64,000 nucleotides of DNA, from assembly GCF_024296925.1 (NCBI RefSeq), contig NZ_CP101125.1, positions 7,059,001 to 7,123,000 on the forward strand. The letters run 5' to 3'. The notes beneath the pieces are model-generated. The model was not told the DNA's origin. It worked only from the letters and a program-made list of their open reading frames with translations, and searched no databases. The stretch's first letter is position 1; each line of letters starts with the position of its first letter. Source of the stretch: Pseudomonas nunensis. GTDB taxonomy: Bacteria; Pseudomonadota; Gammaproteobacteria; Pseudomonadales; Pseudomonadaceae. This document shows, piece by piece, positions 44,793-54,227 of the stretch. The position numbers and the translations under genes were made by a program.

Positions 44793-46712
44793 ATGCACGA
44801 CAACCATTTGAGTCGCCATGCCCAGCAAGTCCTGACGGTTACCCAGGGCAAATCGCACCTGCACGGCCCTGGCAGCGATCCGTCGATTGCCCGCTCCTGG
44901 CTGCGTTGTCTTGAGGATTATCACCTCGACCCGGCCCTGACCATGGCGCCAACGGTGCTGGAACATGGTCGCGTACTCGAAAGCCGCGAGCGCCTGCAGC
45001 AAGTGCTGCACATCGCCGGCAACGAAATGACCAGCCTGCATCAGCAACTGTCCGGTGCCGGCCACGCGGTGCTGCTGACCGACGCCCGTGGGGTGATCCT
45101 CAATTGCGTCACCGCCCCTGCCGAACGCAAGATCTTCGAGCGCGCCGGGCTCTGGCTTGGCGCCGACTGGAGTGAAGCCTGCGAAGGCACCAACGGCATC
45201 GGCACCTGCCTGGTGGAGCGCCAGGCCCTGACCATTCATCAGGACGAACACTTTCGCGGCCGTCACACCGGCCTGACCTGTTCGGCGAGCCCAGTGTTCG
45301 ACCCGCATGGCGAACTGCTGGCGGTGCTCGACGTGTCCTCGGCGCGGCATGAAGTCTCGCGGCAGAGCCAGTTCCACACCATGGCCCTGGTCAATCTCTC
45401 GGCGAAGATGATCGAGAGCTGCTATTTCCTGCGCTACTTCGACAATCAATGGTTGCTACGTTTTCACCTTCAGGCGGAATCCGTCGGGCTGTTCAGCGAA
45501 GGGCTGCTGGCGTTCGATGGCGAAGGGCGGATCAGTGCGGTCAACCAGAGTGCGCTGAACCTGCTCGGGCACATTCGCGGCGGCTTGTTGGGTAAACCGG
45601 TGGAAGCGTTTTTCGATTGCACGTTGGATGAGTTACTCGGCCGCGCCAGCGTGAATGCCAGCGCCAGTTGGCCGCTGCGCACCCGTGACGGGCGCAGCCT
45701 GTTTGCTCTGTTGCGTGGCCAGCCGCGCAGTATTCCAGTGCCGGTGGTGCAAAGTCCGGTGATTACCGAGCGCCCGCGCCTGTCCGGCATTTGCCTGGGC
45801 GATACCGCGTTGCAGGAGGATTTTCGCAAGGCCCTGCGTGTGTTCGAGCGGGATGTGCCGCTGTTGATCAATGGCGAAACCGGGTCCGGTAAAGAGGCTT
45901 TCGCCAAAGCTGTACACCAGGCCAGTCAACGGGCGGAAAAGTCTTTTGTCGCCCTCAACTGCGCAGCCATCCCGGAAAGCCTGATCGAAAGCGAACTGTT
46001 CGGCTATCGCGGCGGCAGTTTCACTGGTGCGCGCAAGGAGGGTATGCGCGGCAAACTGCAACAGGCGGATGGCGGCACGTTGTTCCTCGACGAGATCGGC
46101 GACATGCCCCTGGCGTTGCAGACTCGTTTGCTGCGAGTGCTGGAAGACCGCCAAGTCGTCCCGATTGGCGGCGAACCGGAATCGGTGAACGTGAGAATTA
46201 TCAGCGCCACCCACCGGAATTTGCTGGATCGGGTGCATCACGGCAGCTTCCGCGAGGATTTGTACTACCGGCTTAATGGTCTGGAAGTCGCGTTGCCTGC
46301 GCTGCGTGATCGCACTGATAAATCCCAGTTGCTCGACTTCCTGCTGGCCGAAGAGGCGGGCGGGGAGACGGTGCTGATTGATCAACCGGCGCGGCAGGCG
46401 TTACTCGGTTTTGCCTGGCCGGGGAATGTGCGGCAGTTACGCAATGTGCTGCGTACCTTGGCGGCGTTGTGTGATGGCGGGCGGGTTGGGCTGGAGGATT
46501 TGCCGGCGATGATTCGTCAGGCGCGGCCGGTGGTTGCGGCGGCGGTGGAAGAGCCTTCCGAATTCCCGCTCGACGATGCCGAGCGCTTGGCGTTGCTCAA
46601 TGCGCTGGAGCAGCAGCGCTGGCATATGACGCATACGGCGGAACAACTCGGTGTCAGCCGTAACACCCTCTATAGAAAACTACGCAAACACGGAATCGCC
46701 AGGAACCTGTAG
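44793..46712 (+). CDS. eatR: Sigma-54-dependent activator (AcoR/EatR-like)
   Basis: A 639-residue enhancer-binding protein. N-terminal GAF-like sensor (LLTDARGVILNCVTAPAER, WSEACEGTNGIGTCLVERQAL), a PAS-like part (EGLLAFDGEGRISAVNQSALNLL), a AAA+ domain with Walker A GETGSGKE, the sigma-54-contact loop GSFTGA (in YRGGSFTGARKEG), Walker B GTLFLDEIGD and a FIS-type helix-turn-helix (MTHTAEQLGVSRNTLYRKLRKHGI). It is divergent from the ALDH-eat-eutBC genes with a sigma-54 promoter between, so it probably activates them on sensing ethanolamine. The stop codon TAG is formed within the following REP sequence. Confidence 0.9.
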   Translation: MHDNHLSRHAQQVLTVTQGKSHLHGPGSDPSIARSWLRCLEDYHLDPALTMAPTVLEHGRVLESRERLQQVLHIAGNEMTSLHQQLSGAGHAVLLTDARGVILNCVTAPAERKIFERAGLWLGADWSEACEGTNGIGTCLVERQALTIHQDEHFRGRHTGLTCSASPVFDPHGELLAVLDVSSARHEVSRQSQFHTMALVNLSAKMIESCYFLRYFDNQWLLRFHLQAESVGLFSEGLLAFDGEGRISAVNQSALNLLGHIRGGLLGKPVEAFFDCTLDELLGRASVNASASWPLRTRDGRSLFALLRGQPRSIPVPVVQSPVITERPRLSGICLGDTALQEDFRKALRVFERDVPLLINGETGSGKEAFAKAVHQASQRAEKSFVALNCAAIPESLIESELFGYRGGSFTGARKEGMRGKLQQADGGTLFLDEIGDMPLALQTRLLRVLEDRQVVPIGGEPESVNVRIISATHRNLLDRVHHGSFREDLYYRLNGLEVALPALRDRTDKSQLLDFLLAEEAGGETVLIDQPARQALLGFAWPGNVRQLRNVLRTLAALCDGGRVGLEDLPAMIRQARPVVAAAVEEPSEFPLDDAERLALLNALEQQRWHMTHTAEQLGVSRNTLYRKLRKHGIARNL

Positions 46713-46796
46713 GAGCGAGGCTTGCCCGCGAAGAACGGTAACGCGGTGTATCAGACAGACCGCGTTGTGGCCTTCGCGGGCAAGCCTCGCTCCTAC
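46708..46796. repeat. REPIN element overlapping the eatR stop codon
   Basis: Arms TGTAGGAGCGAGGCTTGCCCG (from 46708, split) and complement ending GCTCCTACG at 46796. The TAG stop of eatR (46710-46712) is part of the first arm, so insertion of the element defines the C-terminus. Confidence 0.85.
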
Positions 46797-46877
46797 GGGT
46801 TGTGCGATCGACCCGAAACAAAGGTGCGATTTTCCCCACCCTACGCTAACCTGCGGCCATGTTTTACGAGGTCGACT

Positions 46878-48227
46878 ATGCACATTCATATTCTTGGTAT
46901 CTGCGGCACTTTCATGGGTTCGATGGCGGTTCTGGCCAAAGAGCTGGGCCATCACGTGACGGGCTCCGATGCCAACGTCTATCCGCCGATGAGCACTCAG
47001 CTTGAGGCTCAGGGCATTCAGTTGACCCAGGGTTACGACCCGGCGCAGCTCGATCCGGCCCCGGACCTGGTGGTGATCGGCAATGCCATGTCCCGTGGCA
47101 ATCCCGCCGTCGAATACGTCCTGAACAAAGGCCTGCCTTACGTTTCCGGCCCGCAATGGCTGGCGGATCACGTGTTGCGGGGTCGCTGGGTGCTGGCCGT
47201 CGCCGGCACTCACGGCAAGACCACCACCAGCAGCATGCTCGCCTGGGTGCTGGAACACGCGGGCATGAGCCCGGGTTTCCTGATCGGCGGCGTGCCGCAG
47301 AATTTCTCGGTGTCCGCTCGCCTGGGTGGCACACCGTTCTTCGTGATCGAAGCCGACGAATACGACAGCGCGTTTTTCGACAAGCGCTCCAAGTTCGTCC
47401 ACTACGGCCCGCGCACGGCGATCCTGAACAATCTTGAGTTCGATCACGCCGATATCTTCCCCGATCTTCCAGCTATCGAGCGGCAATTTCACCATTTGGT
47501 GCGGACCATTCCGAGCGAAGGCCTGGTGATCCATCCGACCACCGAACCTGCTTTGCAGCGCGTGATCGGCATGGGTTGCTGGACCCCGGTGCAAACCACC
47601 GGTGCCGGCGGTCAGTGGCAGGTCAAGCTGTTGAGCGAAGACGGCTCGAAGTTTGAAGTGATGTTCGAAGGCGTCGCCCAAGGCGTGGTCGAGTGGGACA
47701 TGACCGGTCAGCACAACGTTGCCAACGCCTTGGCCACCCTGGCGGCCGCGCGTCATGTCGGCGTAGTACCGTCGCTGGGTATTGCCGCGTTGAGCGCGTT
47801 CAAAAGCGTGAAGCGCCGGATGGAGAAAGTCGCGGAAGTGCGTGGCATCACCATCTACGACGACTTCGCCCACCACCCGACCGCCATCGCCACCACCCTC
47901 GATGGTTTGCGCAAAAAGATTGGCGACGCGCCGTTGATCGCGATCATCGAGCCGCGCTCCAACTCCATGAAGCTCGGCGCGCACCGTGATGGTCTGCCGG
48001 AAAGCGTGGTCGATGCCGATCAGGTGATCTGGTACGCGCCAGCCAACCTCGGCTGGGATCTGGCGGGCACGGCGGCGCTGTGCACCGTGCCGTCGATTGT
48101 CAGCGATTCCCTCGAAGGCATCATCGAGCGTGTGAAGAGCCAAGCCCAGCCCGGCACCCACGTGGTGATCATGAGCAACGGCGGCTTCGGCGGCCTGCAC
48201 GGCAAACTCGCCGAGGCGCTGCAATGA
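46878..48227 (+). CDS. mpl: Murein peptide ligase Mpl
   Basis: A 449-residue Mur-ligase-family enzyme that joins recycled L-Ala-gamma-D-Glu-meso-DAP tripeptide to UDP-MurNAc in peptidoglycan recycling. Seen are the nucleotide-sugar site [25 protein letters not shown] in part, the ATP loop [20 protein letters not shown], and [22 protein letters not shown] and [13 protein letters not shown] 46878 has GAGG 7 bases upstream. Overlaps ubiX by ATGA. Confidence 0.96.
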   Translation: MHIHILGICGTFMGSMAVLAKELGHHVTGSDANVYPPMSTQLEAQGIQLTQGYDPAQLDPAPDLVVIGNAMSRGNPAVEYVLNKGLPYVSGPQWLADHVLRGRWVLAVAGTHGKTTTSSMLAWVLEHAGMSPGFLIGGVPQNFSVSARLGGTPFFVIEADEYDSAFFDKRSKFVHYGPRTAILNNLEFDHADIFPDLPAIERQFHHLVRTIPSEGLVIHPTTEPALQRVIGMGCWTPVQTTGAGGQWQVKLLSEDGSKFEVMFEGVAQGVVEWDMTGQHNVANALATLAAARHVGVVPSLGIAALSAFKSVKRRMEKVAEVRGITIYDDFAHHPTAIATTLDGLRKKIGDAPLIAIIEPRSNSMKLGAHRDGLPESVVDADQVIWYAPANLGWDLAGTAALCTVPSIVSDSLEGIIERVKSQAQPGTHVVIMSNGGFGGLHGKLAEALQ

Positions 48228-48856
48228 ACAACGGCCCGGAACGCATCACGCTGGCGATGACCGGCGCTTCGGGCGCCCAGTACGGTTTGCGCCTGCTGGA
48301 TTGCCTGATTCGCGAAGACCGCGAGGTGCACTTCCTGATCTCCAAGGCCGCGCAACTGGTGATGGCCACCGAGACGGACGTGACGCTGCCGCCGAAACCG
48401 CAAACCATGCAGGCCTTTCTCACCGAATACACCGGGGCAGCCGCCGGGCAAATCAAGGTGTATGGCAAGGAAGACTGGATGTCGCCGGTTGCTTCGGGCT
48501 CCGGCGCGCCAGCGGCGATGGTGGTGGTGCCGTGTTCGACCGGGACCTTGTCGGCGATCGCGACCGGGGCCTGCAACAACCTGATCGAACGGGCCGCCGA
48601 TGTGACGTTGAAGGAGCGCCGCCAGTTGATTCTGGTACCGCGTGAAGCGCCGTATTCGAGCATTCATCTGGAGCACATGCTCAAGTTGTCGAACATGGGC
48701 GTGACGATTCTGCCGGCCTCGCCGGGTTTCTATCACCAGCCACAGACCATCGACGACTTGATCGACTTCGTCGTCGCACGGATCCTCAATCTGCTGAACA
48801 TTCCCCAGGACATGCTGCCGCGTTGGGGCGAGCATCATTTGAGCAGCGATGAATAA
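48224..48856 (+). CDS. ubiX: Flavin prenyltransferase UbiX
   Basis: A 210-residue enzyme that prenylates FMN to make the cofactor for UbiD-type decarboxylases, used in ubiquinone synthesis. Family features: [63 protein letters not shown] (in part) and the C-terminal PRWG. Start ATG 48224 lies in the mpl stop codon. Full length. Confidence 0.96.
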   Translation: MNNGPERITLAMTGASGAQYGLRLLDCLIREDREVHFLISKAAQLVMATETDVTLPPKPQTMQAFLTEYTGAAAGQIKVYGKEDWMSPVASGSGAPAAMVVVPCSTGTLSAIATGACNNLIERAADVTLKERRQLILVPREAPYSSIHLEHMLKLSNMGVTILPASPGFYHQPQTIDDLIDFVVARILNLLNIPQDMLPRWGEHHLSSDE

Positions 48857-49133
48857 ACTGCTGATGGTCCTGCTGGCGCTGCAACTGGCCGGTTGCGCCA
48901 CGGCGCGCACCCTCGATGCCGCCAAACCCGGGGCGCCGGTGGTGTATTCGGGGACGCGCCTGGATTTGTATGCGATGAATGGCGGTTGCTGTGCCATGGA
49001 TCGTTTTGGAGCGGAGGCCCCGAGCTATCCCGGTGTGGATCTGCCGGCTAGCGCGTTGCTCGATACGTTGTTATTGCCGTTGTCGGTGTTGACGGTGATT
49101 GGCGTGAGTTTTCAGGCGACGGGCGGGTTGTAA
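48849..49133 (+). CDS. YceK/YidQ-family lipoprotein
   Basis: A 94-residue lipoprotein: signal peptide with lipobox LQLAGC, then the family pattern [16 protein letters not shown] ... [15 protein letters not shown]. The start ATG overlaps the ubiX stop by 8 bases, so it is the last gene of the mpl-ubiX operon. Small periplasmic or outer-membrane protein of unknown role. Confidence 0.87.
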   Translation: MNKLLMVLLALQLAGCATARTLDAAKPGAPVVYSGTRLDLYAMNGGCCAMDRFGAEAPSYPGVDLPASALLDTLLLPLSVLTVIGVSFQATGGL

Positions 49134-49149
49134 GAGCGATCGCGGTTCT

Positions 49150-49243
49150 TGTGGCGAGGGAGCTTGCTCCCGCTGGGCCGCGAAGCGGTCCCAAAAACAA
49201 GGGATTGCTGCGCAATCCAACGGGAGCAAGCTCCCTCGCCACA
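49150..49243. repeat. REPIN element
   Basis: Arms TGTGGCGAGGGAGCTTGCTCCCG (split, from 49150) and complement ending GCCACA at 49243. It lies between the converging lipoprotein and oxidoreductase genes and can serve as a bidirectional terminator. Confidence 0.85.
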
Positions 49244-49253
49244 GGTCGGCGGG

Positions 49254-49895
49254 TTATTTACCTAACTTCCGCAACTCATCCGACTCAACCACCCGCACGC
49301 CATCTTGCTCTTCCAAAGCCAGTCGCCACATCGCCCGCGCCAGTTGGCAGGCTTCGATGCCGTGGTATTTGCCCGGGATCAAGCGCGACAGCGGCCCAGC
49401 AAACTGCTCGGCCATGCGCGGTTCGAGACGTTCGCCAAGCAACAACGAAGGTCGGCAAATGGTCAGTTGCGGCCAGTTCTGCGCGCGCAATGCGTATTCC
49501 ATCTCGCCTTTGACCCGGTTGTAGAAAACCGAGGACCGGCGATCTGCCCCCAAGGCGCTGATCACGATCAAGTGCCGTGCGCCCATTTCCCGGGCACGTT
49601 TGGCGAACGCCACCACCATGTCCAGGTCTACAGCGCGAAACGCCTCCTCGGAGCCGGCCTGTTTGATCGTGGTGCCGAGGCAGCAGTAGGCGATGTCGAC
49701 GCGACCGTTCAATTGCGGCAGGAATACGGCAGGGTCGCCGACGGGGTTTTCCAGATGGGGATGCTTGGCCAGTGGCCGGCGTGAAGGTGCCAATACCCGC
49801 GTAATCGTTGGCTCATTGAGCAGGCGATCAAGCAAATGTTCGCCGGTTAATCCGGTAGCTCCGGCAAGCAATACATGCTGAGGCGTCAAGTACAT
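49254..49895 (-). CDS. NAD(P)-binding oxidoreductase (SDR, HTATIP2/YbjT-like)
   Basis: A 213-residue atypical short-chain dehydrogenase. The dinucleotide-binding motif is [14 protein letters not shown] near the N-terminus; further on, [24 protein letters not shown] and [11 protein letters not shown] fit the HTATIP2/YbjT-like subfamily. GGGGGA precedes the ATG. Substrate unknown; single gene between a REPIN and the MORN-protein gene on the same strand. Confidence 0.85.
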   Translation of the reverse strand: MYLTPQHVLLAGATGLTGEHLLDRLLNEPTITRVLAPSRRPLAKHPHLENPVGDPAVFLPQLNGRVDIAYCCLGTTIKQAGSEEAFRAVDLDMVVAFAKRAREMGARHLIVISALGADRRSSVFYNRVKGEMEYALRAQNWPQLTICRPSLLLGERLEPRMAEQFAGPLSRLIPGKYHGIEACQLARAMWRLALEEQDGVRVVESDELRKLGK

Positions 49896-49922
49896 AGTGT
49901 TTCCCCCTTGATACTGTTCAGC

Positions 49923-51641
49923 TTAGTTGCTCTTGGCGTCCTTGCTGCTGATAGCAGCACTTTGTAATGCTTTTCGGGCTTGTTGCTTGCGCAACAGCTG
50001 CCAGTGGGAGAGCACGGTTTTCGGTGCCCAGATCTGCGGTTCAGACGCTTCGAAGTTATCCGCCAGCTCGCGCTCGGCCACGGTGGCCTTGGCCAGTTTG
50101 AAGGCCTGCTCCAAATCGTCGGTCTGGTTCAGCGCCTGGGCGAACAGCGCGTCGCCGAAGTAGGTGAAATTGGCTTCCTCCGAGCAACCGAACGACACCC
50201 GGTCCGCCCGCGAGGCGGTCATGATCAATGTGCGCTCGTCTTTCAGTGCTGGGATGAAACCACCGGAATAGCAGGAAGAGATGACAATAATCTTGTCGCG
50301 ATTCTTCAGCGGAGCGAGCACCGCTGCCAATTCGTCGGCCGGCAGGTCAGCCAGTTCCATACGTGGCTGATCGAGCACCAGTTCGTGTTCGCTGGTGCCG
50401 TGGCTGGTCAGGTAGATAAACAGCAAGTCTTCCGGGCCACTGCGTTCGGCCAGGGTCTGGGCGGCGCGGCGCAGGTTTTCCCGGGTGGCCATCGGCCGGT
50501 CGGCGAGGTGGTCACGGTGGTTGACCAGGCGAATCTGCCCATAGGCGCCGAAACGGCTGGCGAGCATGTTGGCGACGTAGTCGGATTCGCGCAGGAACAC
50601 GCTCTGCTTGCCGTCGCCGCCAAGGGTCAGGGTGTACAACTCGACCGCCGGGGTCGAGGCGGGGACATTGGCCAGCGCTTCGTCGAGCAAGCGGCCCTGG
50701 GCCAGCAAACCGGATTCCAGCGTGTCGGGCAGCAACTTGCCGTCGGCGTCGCGCACACGTTGGCCGTTGATCCAGGTGCCGCTCATCACGGTGCCATCGG
50801 TCAGCACCAGGGTGCCGCGACCCGAATAGCTGTCGCTGTCAAAGCCGCCGACGTAGAAACTGCCGTCGGCCAGGTTCAGGCGGCCTGGCCCGGTGAAGCG
50901 CCAGTCGCTGAACTGGCCGATGTAATGGCTGCCGTCGGCGCCGATCAATTCGCCCTTGCCGGTGAGCGCGCCTTCCTTGAACTGGCCGATCCACACATCG
51001 CCATCGGCGTTCTCGTAGCGGCCCTTGCCGTGGAGTTGGTTGTCCTTGAAGCCGCCGACGTAGATATCACCGTCGGCGCTGTTGAATGTGCCGTTGCCTT
51101 CCAGTTGCCCGTCGACGAAATGCCCGCTGAACTGATTGCCGCTGGCATCGCCGCGCTGGCCTTCGCCATTGGGTTTGCCGTGGGCGAACTGGCCTTGATA
51201 GGTGCTGCCGTCGTCGAGTTCGAGACGACCGAGCCCGGAATACTGATCGGACTTGAACTCACCACGGTAAGTCATGCCGTTTTCTTTGAGGGTGCCTTCG
51301 CCGTCGCGCCGACCGAGCTTGAAGCCACCGGTGTAACTGCTGCCGTTGGTGGTCAGCGTGCCCTGGCCGTCGAACAACCCTTGCTGGAACTGCCCGCGAT
51401 AGACCTCGCCATTGCTGCCATGCCATTCCCCCTGGCCATGCCATTGGCCTTTGTCGAACTCCCCGGCGTACCAACTTCCGTTCGGGTAGTCGATGCGGCC
51501 CTGGCCCTGCAACAACCCGTTGACCAGATCCCCTCGATAGCGTCCGCCGTCCGGCAGGCGGGCGTCAGGGGACAACAGCGATTCACCATCGCCGCAAGCG
51601 GTGAGCATCAGGGTCAAAGCGAGGAGTGCAAGTGAGCGCAT
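49923..51641 (-). CDS. MORN-repeat lipoprotein with C13 caspase-like peptidase domain
   Basis: A 572-residue envelope lipoprotein: signal peptide and lipobox (LMLTAC, Cys16), then about eleven and a half MORN repeats (about residues 33-290, each of the form Y-x-G-x-F-x-x-G-x-x-x-G-x-G), then a C13/legumain-like domain of the caspase fold (about 330-540). The catalytic dyad is visible as His414 in YLTSHG and Cys457 in VISSCYSGG. MORN repeats usually bind lipids or proteins, so the peptidase would be tethered at the membrane. Substrate and physiological role unknown. No partner gene is evident: the next genes are an oxidoreductase and a MaoC protein. The repeat array is regular with no frame breaks. 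Confidence 0.88.
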   Translation of the reverse strand: MRSLALLALTLMLTACGDGESLLSPDARLPDGGRYRGDLVNGLLQGQGRIDYPNGSWYAGEFDKGQWHGQGEWHGSNGEVYRGQFQQGLFDGQGTLTTNGSSYTGGFKLGRRDGEGTLKENGMTYRGEFKSDQYSGLGRLELDDGSTYQGQFAHGKPNGEGQRGDASGNQFSGHFVDGQLEGNGTFNSADGDIYVGGFKDNQLHGKGRYENADGDVWIGQFKEGALTGKGELIGADGSHYIGQFSDWRFTGPGRLNLADGSFYVGGFDSDSYSGRGTLVLTDGTVMSGTWINGQRVRDADGKLLPDTLESGLLAQGRLLDEALANVPASTPAVELYTLTLGGDGKQSVFLRESDYVANMLASRFGAYGQIRLVNHRDHLADRPMATRENLRRAAQTLAERSGPEDLLFIYLTSHGTSEHELVLDQPRMELADLPADELAAVLAPLKNRDKIIVISSCYSGGFIPALKDERTLIMTASRADRVSFGCSEEANFTYFGDALFAQALNQTDDLEQAFKLAKATVAERELADNFEASEPQIWAPKTVLSHWQLLRKQQARKALQSAAISSKDAKSN

Positions 51642-51743
51642 AGCGGGATCCGGGCAATTAGGCGACCGAGTATGCCGCAGCTATGCGTCGCATATATAGA
51701 GAAGGTCGCGAAACAGCGTGCGCTGCTTCGCATTCGGGATGGT

Positions 51744-52199
51744 TTACACGAAACAGAGGGACAGCGGTTCAGCGATGTACGCCGGTTTGTCCGAGCCTTC
51801 TATCTCAAGGGTGGCGGTGGCCTTGAGCAACCACTGGCCGGGTTTCTTCTCGGTGACGTCGGTCAGGTCGACCTTGAGCCGTACTTTCGAGTTGACCTTG
51901 ACCGGCTGAATGAAACGCACGCTGTCGAGGCCGTAATTGACCACCATCTTCAAGCCTTCCGGCAGGATCAGGATGTCTTCCATCAGTTTTGGGATCAGCG
52001 ACAGCGACAGGAAACCGTGGGCGATGGTGCTGCCAAATGGCGTTTGCGCGGCTTTGACCGGGTCGACGTGAATGAACTGATAATCCCCGGTGGCTTCGGC
52101 GAACAGGTTGATGCGCTCCTGATCGATGGTGAGCCATTCGGAACGTCCAAGTTCCTTGCCGACATAATCTTTGAGCTCTGCAACGGGAACATAGGGCAT
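51744..52199 (-). CDS. MaoC-like dehydratase (hotdog fold)
   Basis: A 151-residue (R)-specific enoyl-CoA hydratase-like protein. The core motif is AEATGDYQFIHVDPVKAAQTPFGSTIAHGFLSLSL, containing the D-x-x-x-x-H and S/T-I-A-H-G hydratase-2 signature. ATG 52199 is preceded by AAGGAG; an earlier in-frame ATG lacks a site. Probably acts on fatty acyl-CoA or a related thioester; the exact substrate is unclear. Confidence 0.88.
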   Translation of the reverse strand: MPYVPVAELKDYVGKELGRSEWLTIDQERINLFAEATGDYQFIHVDPVKAAQTPFGSTIAHGFLSLSLIPKLMEDILILPEGLKMVVNYGLDSVRFIQPVKVNSKVRLKVDLTDVTEKKPGQWLLKATATLEIEGSDKPAYIAEPLSLCFV

Positions 52200-52393
52200 T
52201 GAGACTCTCCTTGGGTTCATCGGTTTTATAGTTTTGAGGTGGGGGGATTTGACCTCCCGGATTACCACTTTAGATCAACATGGCAAATTGCTCCGGTCAA
52301 CTGACCATGCTTTTGGCGAATGCCGGTGTATAGCGTCGGCATGCTTATAATGCTCGGCCCCTTTTTGATGGGGAAAAGCGTGGGAGATGCTGG

Positions 52394-52756
52394 ATGTTGT
52401 TACGTGGCCTGACCTGGCTGGTGCTGTTCCAATTGCTGGGCACAGCCATCAACCACCTGTTTTTGCCGGTGCTGCCGGGGCCGATTGTCGGCCTGCTGCT
52501 GTTACTGGTGTTTCTGATTTGTCGTGGCGAGGTCGGTGAGCCGCTGAACCTGGCCGCCAGCAGTTTGCTGCGCTACCTGCCATTGCTGCTGGTGCCGCCG
52601 GCGGTGGGCGTGATGGTTTACGCCAAGGATATTGCGGCGGACTTCTGGGCGATCACCGGGGCGCTGGTGCTGTCGCTGCTGTTATCCATGGCCTTCGCCG
52701 GGGTGTTGATGCAGCGTCTGGTCAAGCGCCACGCGCATCGTGGGGATCGCCCATGA
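52394..52756 (+). CDS. CidA/LrgA-family membrane protein
   Basis: A 120-residue inner-membrane protein with four hydrophobic segments (holin-like CidA/LrgA family, e.g. LFQLLGTAINHLFLPVLPGPIVGLLLLL in part). These form a two-gene unit with an LrgB partner that modulates murein hydrolase activity, pyruvate uptake or cell lysis. GGGAG lies upstream of the ATG. The next gene overlaps it by 4 bases. Confidence 0.9.
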   Translation: MLLRGLTWLVLFQLLGTAINHLFLPVLPGPIVGLLLLLVFLICRGEVGEPLNLAASSLLRYLPLLLVPPAVGVMVYAKDIAADFWAITGALVLSLLLSMAFAGVLMQRLVKRHAHRGDRP

Positions 52757-53469
52757 TCCTTGACTGGCAAGGCGCGCTGGATTCGGTGATCCATCATCCG
52801 CTGTTCGGCATCGGCATTACCCTCGGCGCCTATCAACTGGTGCTCGCGGCGTTCGAGAAAACCCGCTGGATCTTCCTGCAACCGGTGCTGGTGTCGATGG
52901 TGCTGGTGATTGGCGTGTTGGTGAGCTGCGGCCTGACCTACGCCGAGTATCGCAAGAGCACCGAGATCCTCAGTATCCTGCTGGGCCCCGCGACTGTTGC
53001 GTTGGCGGTGCCGCTGTACTTGAACCTGCGACGGATTCGACAGTTATTCTGGCCGATATTTACTACGCTGGTGATAGGCGGCGTGGTCGCCACGGGCATG
53101 GGCGTGTTGCTGGGCTGGTGGTTCGGTGCCGAACACATGATCCTGATGACCATGGCGCCGAAATCCGTAACTTCGCCGATTGCGATGTTGGTGGCCGAAC
53201 AGATTGGTGGTGTCGCGGCGCTGGCAGCGGTGTTCGTGTTGATTACCGGCGTGATTGGTGCGATTTTCGGCCCGAGCCTGTTGACCCGTCTCGGTGTCCA
53301 CAGCCCCGAGGCGCGCGGAATGGCGTTAGGGATGACCGCCCATGCGGTCGGCACTTCGGTGGCCTTGCAGGAAAGTGAAGAGTGCGGCGCCTTTGCGGCG
53401 CTGGCGATGAGTCTGATGGGCGTGGCGACGGCGGTGTTCCTGCCGTTGGCCGTGTCGATGGTGGTGTAA
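52753..53469 (+). CDS. CidB/LrgB-family membrane protein
   Basis: A 238-residue multi-spanning protein, partner of the preceding LrgA-like gene. The family block TMAPKSVTSPIAMLVAEQIGGVAALAAVFVL (in part) and GMALGMTAHAVGTSVALQESEECGAFAALAMSLMGV (in part) is clear. The start ATG overlaps the previous stop (ATGA). Function in cell-lysis control or metabolite transport inferred from family. Confidence 0.92.
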   Translation: MILDWQGALDSVIHHPLFGIGITLGAYQLVLAAFEKTRWIFLQPVLVSMVLVIGVLVSCGLTYAEYRKSTEILSILLGPATVALAVPLYLNLRRIRQLFWPIFTTLVIGGVVATGMGVLLGWWFGAEHMILMTMAPKSVTSPIAMLVAEQIGGVAALAAVFVLITGVIGAIFGPSLLTRLGVHSPEARGMALGMTAHAVGTSVALQESEECGAFAALAMSLMGVATAVFLPLAVSMVV

Positions 53470-53479
53470 GGAAATGTCT

Positions 53480-54070
53480 ATGAGCTTGCCGCTTTTCCCG
53501 CTGAACACGGTGCTGTTCCCCGGTTGCATCCTCGATTTGCAGATTTTCGAGGCGCGCTACCTGGACATGATCAGCCGCTGCATGAAACAAGGCAGCGGCT
53601 TCGGCGTGGTGTGCATCCTTGATGGCGAAGAAGTCGGCATCGCCCCGGCGGGTTATGCGCTGGTGGGCTGCGAAGCCCTGATCACCGACTTCAAACAGCA
53701 GGACAACGGCTTGCTGGGGATTCGGGTGCAGGGTGGGCGACGTTTCCACGTATTGCGCTCCGAAGTGCAGCGCGATCACCTGACCATTGCCGACGTCGAG
53801 TGGCTGGAAGACGAACCGGAACAACCGTTGCAGGATGAGGACGCCGACCTGGTCGCCTTGCTCAAAGCGCTGGCCGAACACCCGATGGTCGAAGCGCTGA
53901 ACATGGGCACCGAAGCAACCGGGCAACAATCATTGGCCAATCAACTGGCCTACCTGCTGCCATTTGCCGAGGTCGACAAGATCGACCTGCTGCAACTCGA
54001 CGATCCGCAGCAACGGCTGGATGCGATTCAGGCGTTGCTGGATGAGTTGCAAGGCGAACTGTTCGCCTGA
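53480..54070 (+). CDS. Lon-substrate-binding-domain protein (YbcJ/peptidase S16 N-terminal type)
   Basis: A 196-residue protein made only of a Lon N-terminal (substrate-binding) domain: LPLFPLNTVLFPGCILDLQIFEARYLDMISRC and GFGVVCILDGEEVGIAP. There is no AAA+ or protease part, so it is an adaptor-like stand-alone domain. ATG 53480 is chosen over ATG 53474 because AAGG is 8 bases away rather than 2. It directly follows lrgB. Confidence 0.87.
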   Translation: MSLPLFPLNTVLFPGCILDLQIFEARYLDMISRCMKQGSGFGVVCILDGEEVGIAPAGYALVGCEALITDFKQQDNGLLGIRVQGGRRFHVLRSEVQRDHLTIADVEWLEDEPEQPLQDEDADLVALLKALAEHPMVEALNMGTEATGQQSLANQLAYLLPFAEVDKIDLLQLDDPQQRLDAIQALLDELQGELFA

Positions 54071-54078
54071 GATCCCCC

Positions 54079-54205
54079 GTAGCAGCTGCCGAGCCCGCGA
54101 GGCTGCGTTTGAGGACGAAGTCCTCGCAAAACCTGAGTATGCGGTGTGTCTGATTGGCGACTGCTACGCAGCCGAACGCAGCCTCGCGGGCTCGGCAGCT
54201 GCTAC
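54079..54205. repeat. REPIN element
   Basis: Arms GTAGCAGCTGCCGAGCCCGCGAGGCTGCG (from 54079, given in parts) and complement ending GCTGCTAC at 54205. Same class as 34642-34770. It lies between two converging genes. Confidence 0.85.
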
Positions 54206-54227
54206 AGGGCTGCGGTAAATCCGGTCT

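Noticed and set aside
46680..48224. Minus-strand frame of about 514 codons across mpl
   Set aside because: Shadow of mpl; no motif or ribosome site.
49980..51635. Long plus-strand frame of about 550 codons opposite the MORN lipoprotein
   Set aside because: It is the antisense of a repeat-rich, high-GC gene. It shows no motif, no start signal and low-complexity composition; the opposite strand has a lipobox, MORN repeats and a catalytic dyad.
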